NCBI RefSeq assembly: GCF_900240305.1
Contig: NZ_LT964854.1
Span: 744,001-808,000, forward strand
Length of the DNA: 64,000 nucleotides
Origin: Ottowia massiliensis
GTDB lineage: Bacteria > Pseudomonadota > Gammaproteobacteria > Burkholderiales > Burkholderiaceae_C
Reading direction: 5' to 3'
The notes beneath the pieces are model-generated. The model did no database searches and was not told the origin of the DNA. It saw only the letters and a list, made by a program, of their open reading frames with translations. How positions within the stretch are numbered: position 1 is the stretch's first letter; the number at the start of each line of letters is the position of its first letter. A program made the position numbers and the translations under genes. Positions 16,273-25,104 of this stretch are shown in pieces.

Positions 16273-18180
16273 TCAGGGCATGTTCTGCGGGCGGTCCGGC
16301 TTGCCCATCACGCCCTGCACGGCGCGGTAGAGCGCATCCGAGCCGTGCAGGGGGTTGGCGGGGTCGAAGGCGAAAGGATTGGGCTGCGCCGCCTGGGCGC
16401 CCTGCCCTGCCTGGCGGGCTGGCTCCGGCGGGTGCAGAAAGAAAGACAGCGTTTGCGCGCCGTGGGCCTGGTGGCGCAGCAGCACGCGGCGCAATTCGGC
16501 GGCGCTCATGGCGTGCATGGGGTGAAATTCGGTGACGCTGTAGCGGCCCTGGCGCGAGCGGGCGAGCCAGTCGAAAAAGCTGTCGTCCTGCGTGGCTTCG
16601 CCGTAGAGGTTGATGCCCAGCTGCACATGGCCAAAGGGCTTGAGCGACGCTTCAGAGGCAAAGCGCGTGCCGTCCCAGCCCGCTTTTTCAGCGGGGTAGA
16701 TCTGCTGGGTGCGGCGGGGCACACCGGCCAGGCAGGTGCGCTCCAGCAGCGCGTCAAAGTGGCGCAGGTAGGCCACCACCTGCTCGGCGCGCCAGGCGTG
16801 CCAGAGGGCGGCCAGCGGGTTGTAGAAGACGGCGGCGTGGTCTTGCGGCGTGTCAATCCAGTAGGCCGCGCCGGAGCCGCCTGCTGGCTGCATGGGCGGC
16901 AGGGCCGCCTGCATGGGCTGGGGGCGGGGAGTGGACTGCTGGCGGTCCATCACGGCCACGTGGCGCGTTCCCATGTGGATGAGGCGCGGGCCGTCTTCCA
17001 GCGCCAGATCAATGCGGTGCAGGCCCGCTGGCAGCCGGGCAAAGGGCAGGTCATAGCGCCAGCCGACCTGGGCCGTGCCCAGATCGGGGCGGGCCGCCGC
17101 CACGTCTTGCCGCATGAAGCGCGCAGGCACGCGGGCGGCAAAGCGCCCGTTCAGATACACGCGCACCCAGGCCGGGCCGCTGGCCGCGTGCGCCCAGCCG
17201 CTGACGGGCAGCAGGCCGTGCGCGGTGGCGTCCAGATGCTGCCAGTAGTGCGCCAGCGGCTGGCGGCGGATGTCGCGCGAAGGCGGCTGCACGTCGTCAA
17301 ACGAGGCAAAGGGCGCGCCGCCCAGCCAGGCGTTCAGCGCCCCGATGTCGCCCGCAAAGCGCCGCGCCAGCCAGCGCGAAAAGCCCTGGCGCGAAGCGGC
17401 GCTGTAGTCGGTAATCACGTAGTCGCTGCCCGCGCCCATGCCGGCCTCGAAATCGGGGTAGAGGTGATGCACTTCGCCCAGCAGGTTGATGCCCGCAATG
17501 CGCGCGCGCGCCGCAGGCGGCATCTGGCACAGGGCGTCCGCCAGCGCGCGGATGGCCTGCTCGCGCCGGCGGGTGATGGGGTTGTCGGTGCGGGCAATGC
17601 TCCACGGATACAGCGGCCAGCCCATGTAGCGGTCCGGCGGCAGCGGGCCGGCGGGCGTGACGGCCATGTTGTCGGGGTTTTGCGCCAGCGCGGCCTCGAT
17701 GGGCGCGTCTTCGGAAAAGTGGGTGGAAAAGAGATACAGCACCACCGGGCGCGGCACGCCTTCAATCGTGCGCGCAATGCGCCGCAGCGCCTCTTCATTG
17801 ACGGCCCAGCGCCCTTCCGGCGCGGGGGCGGCCTGCGCGTGCGGCTCGAACAAATTGAGCAGCGGCACCACCAGCGTGTAGCCCAGCAGAAAGCGGCCAT
17901 CGGCGCTCTCGCGCGGCCCCAGCGCCTGCAAGGCGCGCTCTATGCGCGGCGCGGCCGAGCCGTCAGGCGCCGTGCAGGCGGCGTCAGCGGGCGCGCCGCG
18001 CGGCCCCAGCGCCAGGCAGTTGTGCAGCCCACCCAGGGCCGGGGCCAGCAAAAGCGGCGCGCGCCCGGCCTGCCACAGCCAGGCGGAAAAAGCCGCCAGC
18101 GCCGCAAAAATGGCGGCGGCCAGCGCCAGGCACAGGGCGTTGATGGGGCGGTCGTTGCGGAAAGCGGGCGTGGCGCTCAT
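16273..18180 (-). CDS. Membrane-anchored protein with GH42-like segment
   Basis: A 635-residue protein that I do not recognise as a named enzyme. One hydrophobic segment (about residues 14-36, ALCLALAAAIFAALAAFSAW) suggests an inner-membrane anchor or uncleaved signal. Residues about 90-330 resemble the barrel of clan GH-A hydrolases. GINLLGEVHHLYPDF is placed like the acid/base strand, and FSRWLARRFAGDIGALNAWL followed by DVQPP closely parallels the GH42 beta-galactosidase signature. A beta-rich section follows (WRYDLPFARLPAGLHRIDL), then a C-terminal part with a second INLYGEA motif. Start ATG 18180 was chosen because the longer frame runs into a dispersed repeat. Substrate and activity are unknown. 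Confidence 0.6.
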   Translation of the reverse strand: MSATPAFRNDRPINALCLALAAAIFAALAAFSAWLWQAGRAPLLLAPALGGLHNCLALGPRGAPADAACTAPDGSAAPRIERALQALGPRESADGRFLLGYTLVVPLLNLFEPHAQAAPAPEGRWAVNEEALRRIARTIEGVPRPVVLYLFSTHFSEDAPIEAALAQNPDNMAVTPAGPLPPDRYMGWPLYPWSIARTDNPITRRREQAIRALADALCQMPPAARARIAGINLLGEVHHLYPDFEAGMGAGSDYVITDYSAASRQGFSRWLARRFAGDIGALNAWLGGAPFASFDDVQPPSRDIRRQPLAHYWQHLDATAHGLLPVSGWAHAASGPAWVRVYLNGRFAARVPARFMRQDVAAARPDLGTAQVGWRYDLPFARLPAGLHRIDLALEDGPRLIHMGTRHVAVMDRQQSTPRPQPMQAALPPMQPAGGSGAAYWIDTPQDHAAVFYNPLAALWHAWRAEQVVAYLRHFDALLERTCLAGVPRRTQQIYPAEKAGWDGTRFASEASLKPFGHVQLGINLYGEATQDDSFFDWLARSRQGRYSVTEFHPMHAMSAAELRRVLLRHQAHGAQTLSFFLHPPEPARQAGQGAQAAQPNPFAFDPANPLHGSDALYRAVQGVMGKPDRPQNMP

Positions 18181-18250
18181 GGAAGAAAACCGGAAAAACG
18201 TGGGGGGAACAAGAACGGGCAATGAACAGGCGGGGCCGTTTGGCGCGCCC

Positions 18251-18337
18251 TCAAAAACAGGAGCAAATCCAAGAGGGTCTAAATACCATCCAGCGCACTT
18301 TCCACTAGGACATCTTGCTATTGATAAAGGAGCGAAA
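18251..18337 (-). repeat. Dispersed 85-bp intergenic repeat, copy 5
   Basis: Reverse copy: TCAAAAACAGGAGCAAATCC, CACTAGGACATCTTGCTAT, GGAGCGAAAT. It lies between the end of dtd and the start of the GH42-like gene, in its probable upstream region. Confidence 0.85.
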
Positions 18338-18379
18338 TAAGGCTGTGCCCCAGCCCACGGCCAGGCTCCGAACAAGCTC

Positions 18380-18820
18380 TCAGCCCATTTGCAGCGCAAT
18401 GGTGACGGGGCCGTCATTGATCAGCGCCACCTGCATGTCGGCTCCGAACTGGCCCGTGGCCACCTCGGGGTGCGCGGCGCGGGCGCGGGCCACGAAATCG
18501 TCATACAGCTCGCGGCCCAGGGCGGGCGGTGCGGCGCCCGCAAAGCTGGGGCGGTTGCCGCCGGATGCGTCGGCGGCCAGCGTGAACTGGCTGACGATGA
18601 GCAGGCCGCCCGCAGCGTCTTGCACGCTGCGGTTCATCTTGCCCTGCCCGTCCGCAAAGATGCGCAGCTTGAGAATCTTGGCCAGCAGCCGCTCGCCCGT
18701 GGCGGGGGTGTCTTGCGGCTCGGCGCAAATGAAAACCAGCAGGCCCGCGCCAATGCGGCCCGTCACCTGGCCGGCAATGCGCACCTCGGCCTGCGACACG
18801 CGCTGAATCAGTGCTTTCAT
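18380..18820 (-). CDS. dtd: D-aminoacyl-tRNA deacylase
   Basis: Homodimeric proofreading enzyme that removes D-amino acids and glycine mischarged on tRNAs. The 146-residue sequence has normal length, starts MKALIQRVSQAEV, and carries the two active-site motifs SQFTLAA (near residue 77) and NDGPVT (near residue 136) with its cross-subunit Gly-cisPro pair. Its ATG overlaps the TGA of the CDF transporter gene by 4 bases, so the two are co-transcribed. Confidence 0.96.
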   Translation of the reverse strand: MKALIQRVSQAEVRIAGQVTGRIGAGLLVFICAEPQDTPATGERLLAKILKLRIFADGQGKMNRSVQDAAGGLLIVSQFTLAADASGGNRPSFAGAAPPALGRELYDDFVARARAAHPEVATGQFGADMQVALINDGPVTIALQMG

Positions 18821-19755
18821 GAAAGGCGGCTTTCTTCAGGAGATGGGCTGGCTGCCGCCTCGTCCGGCTCGGGCGGCAGGATCTGAATGAGCGCGCACAG
18901 GCCGGGCACGCCTTCGGCCAGCGCGGCGGCCACCTGGGCGCGCAAGGCAGCCGCTTGCGTCAGCGTCCACTCAGGCGGCAGGTGCATGTGCAAATCGGCA
19001 AAGCGGCGCTGCCCGGCCTGGCGGGTGCGCACGTGGTCAAAGCGCGCCACGCCATCGGCGGCAAAGCGCGCCAGCACGGTCTGAATCTGCGCCAGGGTTT
19101 CGGCCTGCACGGCCTCATCCATCAGCCCTTGCGACGATCGCCACAGCAGGCCAAAGCCTTCGCGCAAGATGTTCAGCGCCACCAGCAGGGCCATGAGCGG
19201 GTCCAGCCACAGCCAGCCCGTCAGCGGCGCAAGCAGCACGCCCGCCAGCACGCCGGCGGAAGTCCACACATCCGTCAGCAAATGGCGGGCATCGGCCTGC
19301 AGCGCCAGCGAGCGGTGCACGCGCGCGGCGCGCAGCATGAGCCAGGCCAGCGCGCCATTGAGCGCAGAGCTGCCCACCGACAGCGCCAGCCCCCAGCCCG
19401 CCAGCGCCACCGGCTGGGGCTGCGCCAGGCGCGGCAGCGCCGCCCAGGCAATGGCCGCAGCGGCCGCCAAAATGAGCAACCCCTCGAACGCAGAGGCAAA
19501 GTACTCGGCCTTGTAGTGCCCGTAAGGGTGCCCCTCGTCGGCAGGGCGGCTGGCCACGGTGAGCATGAGCAGGCCAAAGCCCGCCCCGGCCAGATTGACG
19601 ACGGACTCCAGCGCATCCGACAGCAGCCCGACGGAGCCGGTGAGCTGCCAGGCCAGCGCCTTGAGCGCAATGGCCGCGCAAGCCACGGCAGCGGACGCGG
19701 CCATGAGGCGGCGCGGCGTCAGCCAGTGCAAAAAAGCGTTTCCGGAAACAGGCAT
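18817..19755 (-). CDS. Cation diffusion facilitator (metal efflux) protein
   Basis: Inner-membrane divalent metal:proton antiporter of the CDF family, about 312 residues. Six membrane spans are evident. LLSDALES in the second span and HLLTDVWTS in the fifth carry the paired metal-site residues, although the first site reads SDALES in place of the usual SDAxxD. DEGHPYGHYKAEYFA is the family loop, and a cytoplasmic C-terminal domain ends with PPEPDE. I chose ATG 19755; a GTG at 19833 would add 26 residues. FieF-like Fe/Zn export is likely but the metal is not determined. Coupled to dtd by a 4-base overlap. Confidence 0.88.
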   Translation of the reverse strand: MPVSGNAFLHWLTPRRLMAASAAVACAAIALKALAWQLTGSVGLLSDALESVVNLAGAGFGLLMLTVASRPADEGHPYGHYKAEYFASAFEGLLILAAAAAIAWAALPRLAQPQPVALAGWGLALSVGSSALNGALAWLMLRAARVHRSLALQADARHLLTDVWTSAGVLAGVLLAPLTGWLWLDPLMALLVALNILREGFGLLWRSSQGLMDEAVQAETLAQIQTVLARFAADGVARFDHVRTRQAGQRRFADLHMHLPPEWTLTQAAALRAQVAAALAEGVPGLCALIQILPPEPDEAAASPSPEESRLS

Positions 19756-19923
19756 GAAAACAGGAAGAAAGCGGAAAAAACAGCGCGCAAACCACTCGGA
19801 CAAGGCGCGCCAAAGAATGCGGATTGTGGCCACAGCCGCTGAAACGGCTGCTTGCGCCTGCCTTTTTCCCGTTACCGCGCGGCTTGGGCGGCATGGACAA
19901 AGCGCTTTCTAAAATCGCCGCCC

Positions 19924-20331
19924 ATGTTCACGCGCCGCCCGACTCTCGCCGCCCGGCTCCGCACCGCCTTCTGCCTGGGGCTGGCCCTGCTGACAACGGC
20001 CTGCGCCCACGGCTCGCTGCCTTCGCAGGCATCCGGCCGCGTGCTGGAGCAAGGCCGCGCCTCCTGGTACGGCGCAGACTTCCAGGGCCGGCGCACGGCC
20101 AGCGGCGAGCGCTTTGACATGCACGCATTCACCGCCGCCCACAAGACCCTGCCCTTTGGCACCCGCGTGCTGGTGCGCAACCCCCGCAACGGCAAACAGG
20201 TGGTGGTGCGCATCAACGACCGGGGCCCTTTCTCCCAGAGCCGCATCATTGATTTAAGCCGCGCCGCCGCCCGCCATCTGGGGCTGGAAGGCAGCGGCCA
20301 CGGGCACGTTGTGCTGCACGAAGCGCAATAG
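19924..20331 (+). CDS. rlpA: RlpA-like septal lipoprotein (DPBB domain)
   Basis: A 135-residue lipoprotein precursor. The signal peptide ends in the lipobox LTTAC near residue 27, and the rest is a single double-psi beta-barrel domain. That domain carries the RlpA pattern GRASWYGADFQGRRTASGE, LPFGTRVLVRN, INDRGPF and RIIDLSRAAA. RlpA proteins are outer-membrane lipoproteins that cleave or bind denuded glycan strands at the septum. The SPOR domain of full-length RlpA is missing, as in many short homologues. Start ATG 19924 gives a proper signal peptide. Confidence 0.88.
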   Translation: MFTRRPTLAARLRTAFCLGLALLTTACAHGSLPSQASGRVLEQGRASWYGADFQGRRTASGERFDMHAFTAAHKTLPFGTRVLVRNPRNGKQVVVRINDRGPFSQSRIIDLSRAAARHLGLEGSGHGHVVLHEAQ

Positions 20332-20446
20332 GCGCCAGAAAAGCGGCGGCAGCAAGCCTGCTCCGCATGCCGCCGCTCCCCGGAACGCATCCCCCCTCTT
20401 TCCGCGCCCACCGCGCCCCGGCCCTGAACTGGCCCGGCCCGCGCCA

Positions 20447-20533
20447 ATTCAGCTCTTGTTTCAATAGCATGAGGTCTTAGTGGAACGGGCGCAAACGCTA
20501 TCTATGGCAGCTTGAATTTGCTCCTGTTTTCAA
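20447..20533 (+). repeat. Dispersed 85-bp intergenic repeat, copy 6
   Basis: Forward copy: TCAGCTCTTGTTTCAATAGC, GAGGTCTTAGTGGAAC, TTGAATTTGCTCCTGTTTTC. It lies between the convergent ends of the rlpA-like gene and rlmJ. The remainder of 20332-20637 shows no gene. Confidence 0.82.
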
Positions 20534-20637
20534 TGCGCTGCCGCTTCCCTGCCTGCCCGCGAGAAGCTGCGGGCCGAAACGGGCGGCAAACGCAAAACGG
20601 CCTTTGCCACGCCCGCAGCGCGCCTTGAACGGTTTTT

Positions 20638-21558
20638 TTATTTCAGCCCGCCCGTCTCCACCGTCCAGCCCTGCCCGGCCCCACGCTTGAGCGCATTCAG
20701 CACGGCGGGCAGGGCCGCGCGCAGGGCGGCGGGCAAGGTATGCGGCGGGTTGATGACGAACACGCCGCTGGCCGACAGGCCCGCCTGCCCCTTGGCCGCG
20801 CCCACGTTCAGTGTGGCGTGAAGCCAGCCGCGCCGCGCCTGATTGGCCAGGGGCTTGAGGCGGCGCGGCAGGCCGTGCGCTTCAGGCCGGGCGATGATGG
20901 GGTGCCAGACGAGATACACGCCCGTGGCAAAGCGTTGCAGGCATTGCTGGATGGCGGCCGCCGCGCGGGCGTAGTCGGTCTTGATTTCGTAGCTGGGGTC
21001 CATCAGCGCCAGCGCGCGGCGCGAACCGCCAGCCGCTGCGGGCGGCGGCAGCAGGGCGGGCAGGGCGGCAAAGCCGTCTTCGGTCTGAATGGTGATTTGG
21101 CGGCCCGCCTGCAACTGGGCCACATTGGCTTGCAGCGCGTGAATATCAGACGGATGCAGCTCGAACAGGCGCAGGCGGTCGTGCACGGCGGCGCGCTCTT
21201 GCGCCGCCATGAGGCGCTGCATGATGAAGGGCGATCCGGGGTAGATGCGCCAGCTTTTGCCCGGCGCGTTGAAGCTGGCAACCATGTCGAGATAGTCGCG
21301 CAGGGCTTCGGGCGCGGGCGCGCCGCCATCAGCCTGCCCATTGGCCTGCGCCTGCAAGGCCAGCACGCCTTGCGCGGCCTCGCCGGAAGTGCGGGCGGCC
21401 TCGCTGTCCAGCCGGTACAGGCCCGCGCCCGCATGGGTGTCCGCCAGCAAAAGCGGCGCGGGCTTGGCCATGAGATGCCGCAGCGTGGCAATCAGAGTCA
21501 GATGCTTGAGCGCGTCGGCATGGTTGCCGGCGTGAAAGGCGTGGCGGTAACTGAACAT
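20638..21558 (-). CDS. rlmJ: 23S rRNA (adenine2030-N6)-methyltransferase
   Basis: SAM-dependent enzyme that methylates A2030 of 23S rRNA (formerly YhiR). The 306-residue protein begins MFSYRHAFHAGNHADALKH, a near-invariant N-terminus. It has the SAM-site segment LLADTHAGAGLY, the catalytic DPSYEIK (a DPPY-type motif) near residue 187, and the closing INPPHTLP. The reading frame continues upstream to 21882, but that part overlaps rplM antisense, so ATG 21558 is the start. Divergent from rplM-rpsI. Confidence 0.93.
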   Translation of the reverse strand: MFSYRHAFHAGNHADALKHLTLIATLRHLMAKPAPLLLADTHAGAGLYRLDSEAARTSGEAAQGVLALQAQANGQADGGAPAPEALRDYLDMVASFNAPGKSWRIYPGSPFIMQRLMAAQERAAVHDRLRLFELHPSDIHALQANVAQLQAGRQITIQTEDGFAALPALLPPPAAAGGSRRALALMDPSYEIKTDYARAAAAIQQCLQRFATGVYLVWHPIIARPEAHGLPRRLKPLANQARRGWLHATLNVGAAKGQAGLSASGVFVINPPHTLPAALRAALPAVLNALKRGAGQGWTVETGGLK

Positions 21559-21754
21559 GGGGCAATCGTAATGGCAGCCCATGTGTAGAATCGCCGGTTT
21601 TTTGTAGCGCCGCCCGCTCCGCGACAAAACGCGCTTTTGCCGGCATTTTTGCCAGCTTCGGCGCGCCAGCCGCCTGAGAGATTCCCGCCAGAGGAATGCC
21701 GACCGCGGAAAAGAGCGGGCCAGCCACTTCACTTTCCCCGAAAAGGAAAAAACC

Positions 21755-22183
21755 ATGAAAACGTTCAGCGCAAAACCCGCTGACGTGAAGCATGAGTGGT
21801 TTGTGATTGACGCCACCGACAAGGTGCTCGGCAGGGTAGCCAGCGAAGTTGCCCTCCGTCTGCGCGGCAAGCACAAAGCCATTTACACGCCTCACGTCGA
21901 TACCGGCGACTTCATCATCGTCGTCAATGCCGCCAAGCTCCGCGTGACCGGCAACAAGGAACTGGGCAAAAAGTATTACCGCCATACCGGCTACCCCGGC
22001 GGCATCCGCATGACCACCTTCCGCGACATGCAGGCCAAACACCCCGGCCGCGCGCTGGAAAAGGCCGTCAAGGGCATGCTGCCCAAAGGCCCGCTGGGCT
22101 ACGCCATGATCAAGAAGCTGAAGGTGTATGGCGGCGCAGAGCATCCGCACACCGCCCAGCAGCCCAAAACGCTGGAAATCTGA
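21755..22183 (+). CDS. rplM: 50S ribosomal protein L13
   Basis: Large-subunit protein of 142 residues with the expected DKVLGRVASEVALRLRGKHK near the start, the central KYYRHTGYPGG and a closing LKVYGGAEHPHTAQQPK. It is followed after 12 bp by rpsI, the universal bacterial pair. The roughly 95 bp upstream (21660-21754) is the likely site of autoregulation by the L13 leader, but I cannot assign a defined fold there. Confidence 0.98.
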   Translation: MKTFSAKPADVKHEWFVIDATDKVLGRVASEVALRLRGKHKAIYTPHVDTGDFIIVVNAAKLRVTGNKELGKKYYRHTGYPGGIRMTTFRDMQAKHPGRALEKAVKGMLPKGPLGYAMIKKLKVYGGAEHPHTAQQPKTLEI

Positions 22184-22195
22184 TAGGAGCCGTCA

Positions 22196-22588
22196 ATGAT
22201 TGGTGAATGGAACAATGGCACAGGCCGCCGCAAATCCAGCGTGGCCCGCGTGTTTCTGAAAAAAGGCTCCGGCAAGATCACGGTCAATGGCAAGTCCATC
22301 GAGGAATACTTTGGCCGCCAGACCTCCATCATGATCTGCAAGCAGCCGCTGGTGCTGACCGAAAACACGGAAACCTTCGACGTGATGGTGAACGTGCGCG
22401 GCGGCGGCGAATCCGGCCAGGCCGGCGCAGTGCGCCACGGCATCACCCGCGCGCTGATTGATTACGACGCCAACCTCAAGCCGCAGCTGTCCGCAGCCGG
22501 CTACGTGACCCGCGACGCCCGCGAAGTGGAACGCAAGAAGGTCGGCCTGCACTCCGCCCGCCGCCGCAAGCAGTTCAGCAAGCGCTGA
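22196..22588 (+). CDS. rpsI: 30S ribosomal protein S9
   Basis: Small-subunit protein of 130 residues. GTGRRKSSVARVFL lies at the N-terminus, SGQAGAVRHGITRAL in the middle, and the C-terminal basic tail ends KQFSKR, whose last Arg contacts P-site tRNA. AGGAGCC about 8 bases before the ATG serves as ribosome-binding site. Forms an operon with rplM and ends at a strong terminator. Confidence 0.98.
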   Translation: MIGEWNNGTGRRKSSVARVFLKKGSGKITVNGKSIEEYFGRQTSIMICKQPLVLTENTETFDVMVNVRGGGESGQAGAVRHGITRALIDYDANLKPQLSAAGYVTRDAREVERKKVGLHSARRRKQFSKR

Positions 22589-22644
22589 TTCTGGCGCTCA
22601 CGCTGGCACGGTGCGGCAAAGCTGCCTTCTGTGCTACAAGCAAG

Positions 22645-22675
22645 CCGTGCCGCCCGCAAGGGCCGCACGGTTTTT
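22645..22675 (+). terminator. Terminator of rplM-rpsI
   Basis: CCGTGC-C-GCCC-GCAA-GGGC-C-GCACGG followed by TTTTT; near-perfect stem 56 bp after the rpsI stop. Confidence 0.9.
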
Positions 22676-22716
22676 CTTTGGCCCCGCCACGCCCACTTCA
22701 GAGGAGATGCAAGCTC

Positions 22717-23127
22717 ATGTTCAACCAGAAAAAACACCCGCCGATGCGCAACGCCATTGGCGCCGGCATGCAGGTGCAGGGGCCGTGCACGTTTGAAGAC
22801 GGCCTTCAGATCGACGGCACCGTGCTGGGTGACGTGCTGCCCGCATCGGAGCAGAGCGTCAGCAAAATCGTGATCGGCCCCACGGGCCAGGTGCAGGGCA
22901 CGATTCGCGCGGATTTCATCGTGATCGCGGGCACCGTGATCGGCAATGTGCAGGCGCTCGAAGCGCTGGAACTCCAGGCCAGCGCCCATGTGCAAAGCGA
23001 GGCCATCCAGTACCGCACGCTTGAAATGCAAACGGGCGCCGTCATCTCAGGGCAATTGCAGCCGCAGCTGATGCCGCCTTCCACGCCCGCAAAAACCATT
23101 TTGACAGGCGAAGATCAGGCGGTTTGA
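22717..23127 (+). CDS. Bactofilin family protein
   Basis: A 136-residue cytoskeletal polymer-forming protein of the bactofilin (DUF583) family, which builds nucleotide-free beta-helical filaments used in cell shape or localisation. The repetitive beta-helix pattern is clear: CTFEDGLQIDGTVLGDV, KIVIGPTGQVQGTIRAD and VIAGTVIGNVQALEALEL, followed by a short Pro-rich tail. GAGGAG about 10 bases upstream of ATG 22717 supports the start. In betaproteobacteria a bactofilin gene just before erpA is a familiar arrangement. Confidence 0.9.
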   Translation: MFNQKKHPPMRNAIGAGMQVQGPCTFEDGLQIDGTVLGDVLPASEQSVSKIVIGPTGQVQGTIRADFIVIAGTVIGNVQALEALELQASAHVQSEAIQYRTLEMQTGAVISGQLQPQLMPPSTPAKTILTGEDQAV

Positions 23128-23175
23128 TAGACTGCCCGCGATTTCCGCATTGAATATAAATACAGGAGTTACCCC

Positions 23176-23556
23176 ATGAATGCCGCCCCTGAAACCCAAG
23201 CTGCCGCTCCGGCCATGCCGGACCCCATCGTCTTTACCGATAGCGCCGCCGCCAAGGTGGCCGATCTCATTGCCGAAGAAGGCAACCCCGATTTGAAGCT
23301 GCGCGTGTTCGTGCAGGGCGGCGGATGCTCCGGCTTTCAATATGGCTTCACGTTCGACGAAATCGCCAATGAAGACGACACGACGATGACCAAGAATGGC
23401 GTTTCGCTGCTGATTGACGCCATGAGCTTCCAATATCTGGTCGGCGCTGAAATTGACTACAAGGAAGATTTGCAGGGCGCGCAATTCGTCATCCGCAATC
23501 CAAATGCTGAAACCACTTGCGGCTGCGGTTCGTCATTTTCCGTGGCGGAAGAATAA
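23176..23556 (+). CDS. erpA: Iron-sulfur cluster insertion protein ErpA
   Basis: A-type carrier that delivers Fe-S clusters to target proteins. The 126-residue protein has the three conserved cysteines: GGGCSGFQYGF in the middle and CGCGSSFSV at the end. AGGAG 8 bases before the ATG supports the start. It is followed by a strong bidirectional terminator shared with the convergent M23 peptidase gene. Its clients would include the Rieske protein and the NqrF ferredoxin domain encoded elsewhere in the window. Confidence 0.96.
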   Translation: MNAAPETQAAAPAMPDPIVFTDSAAAKVADLIAEEGNPDLKLRVFVQGGGCSGFQYGFTFDEIANEDDTTMTKNGVSLLIDAMSFQYLVGAEIDYKEDLQGAQFVIRNPNAETTCGCGSSFSVAEE

Positions 23557-23568
23557 ATTCCACAAATA

Positions 23569-23601
23569 AAAAAGGGCGCTTCTTAAAGCGCCCTTTTTTT
23601 A
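23569..23601. terminator. Bidirectional terminator between erpA and the M23 peptidase
   Basis: AAAAAGGGCGCT-TCTTAA-AGCGCCCTTTTTTT: an A run before and a T run after a GC stem, fitting both strands. Confidence 0.92.
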
Positions 23602-23624
23602 TTTTCCAGGAATATGAAATGAAT

Positions 23625-24953
23625 TCACTCGAAAGCTGTGCCCGCCATTTGTTTGGCTGATTCCAGCTGGGCCTGCATATCAAGTGAAAGCTGGGCAAAT
23701 GTTTCTTTTTTCGCCACCGAAGCCAGCACGGCGCCGCTTTGCTCGGCCAGCGCCACTGTCGGATTGACGGGCTTGTTTTCCACGCGGAACTCGAAATGCA
23801 GGTGCGGCCCCGTCGCGCGGCCCGTGGCGCCCACGGCGCCGATCACATCGCCCTGCGACACCTTCTGCCCAGGCTTCACGTCAATGCGCGAAAGGTGCGC
23901 GTACACCGTCGAATCCTTGCCGTTGAGGTGGCTGATGTAAATCACGTTGCCATAACCGTTTTGCGCTCCGGCCACCGTCACGGTGCCGTCGCCAATGGTG
24001 CGCACGGGCGTGCCCGTGGGCGCGGCGTAATCCACGCCCGTGTGCTTGTGCGTGTAGCCCAGAATGGGATGATGGCGCTCGCCAAATTTGCTGGTCACGC
24101 GCAGCACAGGCAGCGGAGCCGCCAGATAGGCGCGCCGCAGGCTCTCACCAGCAAAGTCAAAGTAGCCGCCTTGCCCGGGGCTGCCGCTTTCCTGGAACCA
24201 GACTGCCTCATGCGCTTTGCCGCGATTGACGAACTCGGCGCTCAGCACGCGGCCTGCGCGGACCGGCTCGCCATCAGCCTCCAGCGTCTCGTACACCACC
24301 GAAAAGCTGTCGCCCTTGCGCAGGCCTTTGTGGAAGTTGATGACCGAGCCAAAAATATCGGCCAGCTGATACGTCACGCTGTCAGGCAGATTGACCTCAT
24401 CGGCCGCCGCGAAGAGCGACGAGCGGATGACCCCGCTTGCCACGCGCTGGCCCACTTGCAGCGGCGCCGTTTCCACGCGGGCTGTCAAGCCGGCTTCCGT
24501 CTTTTCCACGATCAGCCGCCTGAATTCCTGGCTTCCCGGCTTGTCCAGCCAGTGCGTGCGCAAGGAAAGGAGCTTTTGCCCGTCATCGGCCTGCACTGCC
24601 ACGGGCCGCCCCGTGCGGCTGAACAGCGCGTTGCGCGCGTCCGCATGGCCGCGCAGAAAACGCGCCGCCTCGGCATCCACCACCCCCATGCGCGCCAGCA
24701 GCGCTTCCGGCGTATCGCTGCTGCGCGTGCTGCCATTGCGGTACAGCGTCAGCGCGCCGCCGCCTTGCGCGGCCACGTCTGCCTGCACAGGCTCCGTCAC
24801 CAGCCGCACCAGTTTGGGCGGCTCGGCGGGCGTCAGCGCGGCCATGGCAAACGTGCCAGCGCCCATTAAAAAGGCGGTGATGGCCGCCGTCGTGCGTTTC
24901 GGGTTGCGCTGAATCAGTCCAGCAATGAACAAGACAATGGCAGAAGGCTTCAC
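23625..24953 (-). CDS. M23 family peptidoglycan endopeptidase
   Basis: About 442 residues, MepM/NlpD-type murein hydrolase. An N-terminal hydrophobic segment (AAITAFLMGAGTFAMAAL) anchors or exports it. A helical/beta middle region follows (ADEVNLPDSVTYQLADIFG, then FHKGLRKGDSFSVVYE). The LytM domain near residues 300-400 has HKHTGVDYAAPTGTPV and the second zinc/catalytic motif HLHFEFRV. It probably cuts peptide cross-links during wall growth. The start is uncertain: I use GTG 24953, just before the hydrophobic segment; the open frame extends further but runs antisense into tyrS. Divergent from tyrS, a common betaproteobacterial pairing. Confidence 0.88.
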   Translation of the reverse strand: MKPSAIVLFIAGLIQRNPKRTTAAITAFLMGAGTFAMAALTPAEPPKLVRLVTEPVQADVAAQGGGALTLYRNGSTRSSDTPEALLARMGVVDAEAARFLRGHADARNALFSRTGRPVAVQADDGQKLLSLRTHWLDKPGSQEFRRLIVEKTEAGLTARVETAPLQVGQRVASGVIRSSLFAAADEVNLPDSVTYQLADIFGSVINFHKGLRKGDSFSVVYETLEADGEPVRAGRVLSAEFVNRGKAHEAVWFQESGSPGQGGYFDFAGESLRRAYLAAPLPVLRVTSKFGERHHPILGYTHKHTGVDYAAPTGTPVRTIGDGTVTVAGAQNGYGNVIYISHLNGKDSTVYAHLSRIDVKPGQKVSQGDVIGAVGATGRATGPHLHFEFRVENKPVNPTVALAEQSGAVLASVAKKETFAQLSLDMQAQLESAKQMAGTAFE

Positions 24954-25104
24954 GGGGATATCCGGGTCAAGGCGGGAAGCGGCAGACTGTAGCCTGCACA
25001 CTACAATTTGAGTCGTTTTCTTTGCTTTTGGCAAAGCGGGCGAGTATAGCCATGCGCCTTGCACGCAAAACCCGCTTTGCCTTTCCTCTCCCCCAGCTTT
25101 ACAT

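Noticed and set aside
23101..23135. TTGACA at 23101 as the -35 of an erpA promoter
   Set aside because: No convincing -10 box at 16-18 bp spacing and it lies in the end of the bactofilin gene; too weak to list.
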